Origin: Candidatus Parcubacteria bacterium
GTDB taxonomy: Bacteria > Patescibacteriota > Minisyncoccia > Phycocordibacterales > UBA6065
Length of the DNA stretch: 6,272 nucleotides
Assembly: GCA_019661795.1 (NCBI GenBank)
Contig: JAIFWQ010000021.1
Coordinates: forward strand, 1-6,272
Direction of reading: 5' to 3'
The position numbers and the translations under genes are program-made. Of this stretch, positions 5,645-6,272 are shown one piece after another. Numbering within the stretch: position 1 is the stretch's first letter; each line of letters begins with the position of its first letter. Below the pieces are notes generated by a model. That model had not been told where the DNA came from and did not search any database. It worked only from the letters and a program-made list of their open reading frames with translations.

Positions 5645-6272
5645 TTAAGATTTGGTAAGGCAGGCTTTCAGCTCTGCGGTCGCCGTCCAGCCGCAGAGGC
5701 CGGTCGATTGGCGCTCGCATTTCGCTTTCGCATAGCAGGCGTATTCGGGCCGGTATTCGCAAGTGCTCGCCACGTCTTCGTCGGAACAGATCTGGCCGCT
5801 GCAGCCGGTCGGATGACATGCGATCGCTTTGAATGAGACCGGGACATCGATATGAGCGTCGTTCTGCGGCAAGCCGCTCGGGTTGTCTTTCATCAATCGG
5901 ATCACGCCCGAGACGTTGCTTTTCGGATCGAATGCGATCGAGGCGGTGAAAGACACGAAATCGGGCGTCATCCAGTCGCCCTGTGCCTGCGCTATCCCCC
6001 TGCCAAGGACCGTGCCGTCAGGCGCGACGACTTCGATCGGAAACGACGCCTCGAAAAACCATGTGCCGCGGGCTTCACCTGAAACGACGACCGGCGATAC
6101 GATCGCGTCGCCGGATTTCGGCACGGACACGCGGATCATATCGTTCGTACCAGCCGCGCCTGGCGTGCCGGTACCTGCCGTATCCGCCTTGCGATACGGA
6201 ATATCGAATGCGAAGACCGCGTAGACGACGAGGATCGCGAGAACCGCCAAGCCGATTATCTTTATTCTCCCC
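5645..6272 (-). CDS. Membrane-anchored Gmad2 domain protein with C-terminal eight-cysteine cluster, 5' end outside window
   Basis: The frame is open to the right edge. The first possible start, TTG at 6250, falls inside the hydrophobic anchor, and seven more codons (GRIKIIG) precede it, so the true start lies beyond the window. Numbering from that TTG: the membrane anchor is about 1-15 with basic residues ahead of it, then a flexible Gly/Thr/Ala/Pro linker (22-36). A Gmad2-type immunoglobulin-like domain follows (about 39-142), with VSPVVVSGEARGTWFFEASF and GDWMTPDFVSF as its signatures. A cysteine-rich module with exactly eight cysteines (145, 150, 155, 164, 172, 178, 186, 197) closes the protein. 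Its GCSGQIC, STCEYRPEYACY and CGWTATAEL segments are typical of the eight-cysteine-cluster domain. The protein is probably anchored by its N-terminus and faces outside, where four disulfides could form. Gmad2 is named from spore germination proteins, but no sporulation role is implied. It leads the minus-strand gene series. Confidence 0.85.
   Translation of the reverse strand, partial: GRIKIIGLAVLAILVVYAVFAFDIPYRKADTAGTGTPGAAGTNDMIRVSVPKSGDAIVSPVVVSGEARGTWFFEASFPIEVVAPDGTVLGRGIAQAQGDWMTPDFVSFTASIAFDPKSNVSGVIRLMKDNPSGLPQNDAHIDVPVSFKAIACHPTGCSGQICSDEDVASTCEYRPEYACYAKAKCERQSTGLCGWTATAELKACLTKS

Noticed and set aside
6248..6250. TTG as the start of the Gmad2 protein
   Set aside because: The frame continues to the window edge with basic residues then the hydrophobic anchor, so this codon is an internal leucine.

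Overview
This GC-rich, densely packed bacterial window carries eight protein genes and no RNA gene, insertion sequence or CRISPR array that I can see. The best fit is a Patescibacteria/CPR genome of the Parcubacteria type. I infer this from recalled family resemblance, not a search: the RNase J carries a low-complexity N-terminal extension and a CPR-like set of motif variants, and the minus-strand genes (Gmad2/eight-cysteine protein, small DUF948-like protein, YtxH-like protein, CPWC glutaredoxin) resemble proteins common in that group. TGA, TAA and TAG are all used as stops (radC ends in TGA), so TGA is not recoded.

Layout. Positions 1-1778 (+) encode ribonuclease J, cut by the left edge; the reading frame is open to base 3, so the internal GTG at 147 is not the real start. 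Positions 1815-2978 (+) encode a 12-helix major facilitator transporter that appears to have its own extended -10 box a few bases before its ATG. Positions 2975-3097 form a near-perfect inverted repeat of about 123 nt between two converging genes, read as an unusually elaborate bidirectional terminator. From 6272 back to 3104 everything runs on the minus strand. In transcription order these are an anchored Gmad2/eight-cysteine protein (cut by the right edge), a small DUF948-like membrane protein, a YtxH-like membrane protein, a SAM-dependent methyltransferase, a glutaredoxin and RadC. Gaps between these genes are 12 to 60 bases.

How they work together. RNase J is RNA decay and processing machinery, probably unrelated to the transporter next to it. 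The first three minus-strand genes look like an envelope group: one exported disulfide-rich protein and two small membrane proteins with cytoplasmic helical tails. The methyltransferase, glutaredoxin and RadC have housekeeping-like or unassigned roles. No pathway joins them all.

The most unusual features are non-coding or structural. They are the long structured terminator, two abutting perfect hairpins inside the RNase J N-terminal extension, a hairpin that buries the methyltransferase start codon, and a consistent lack of Shine-Dalgarno sequences, with -10 boxes placed so that at least two mRNAs would be leaderless. I found no new defence, mobile or biosynthetic system here.
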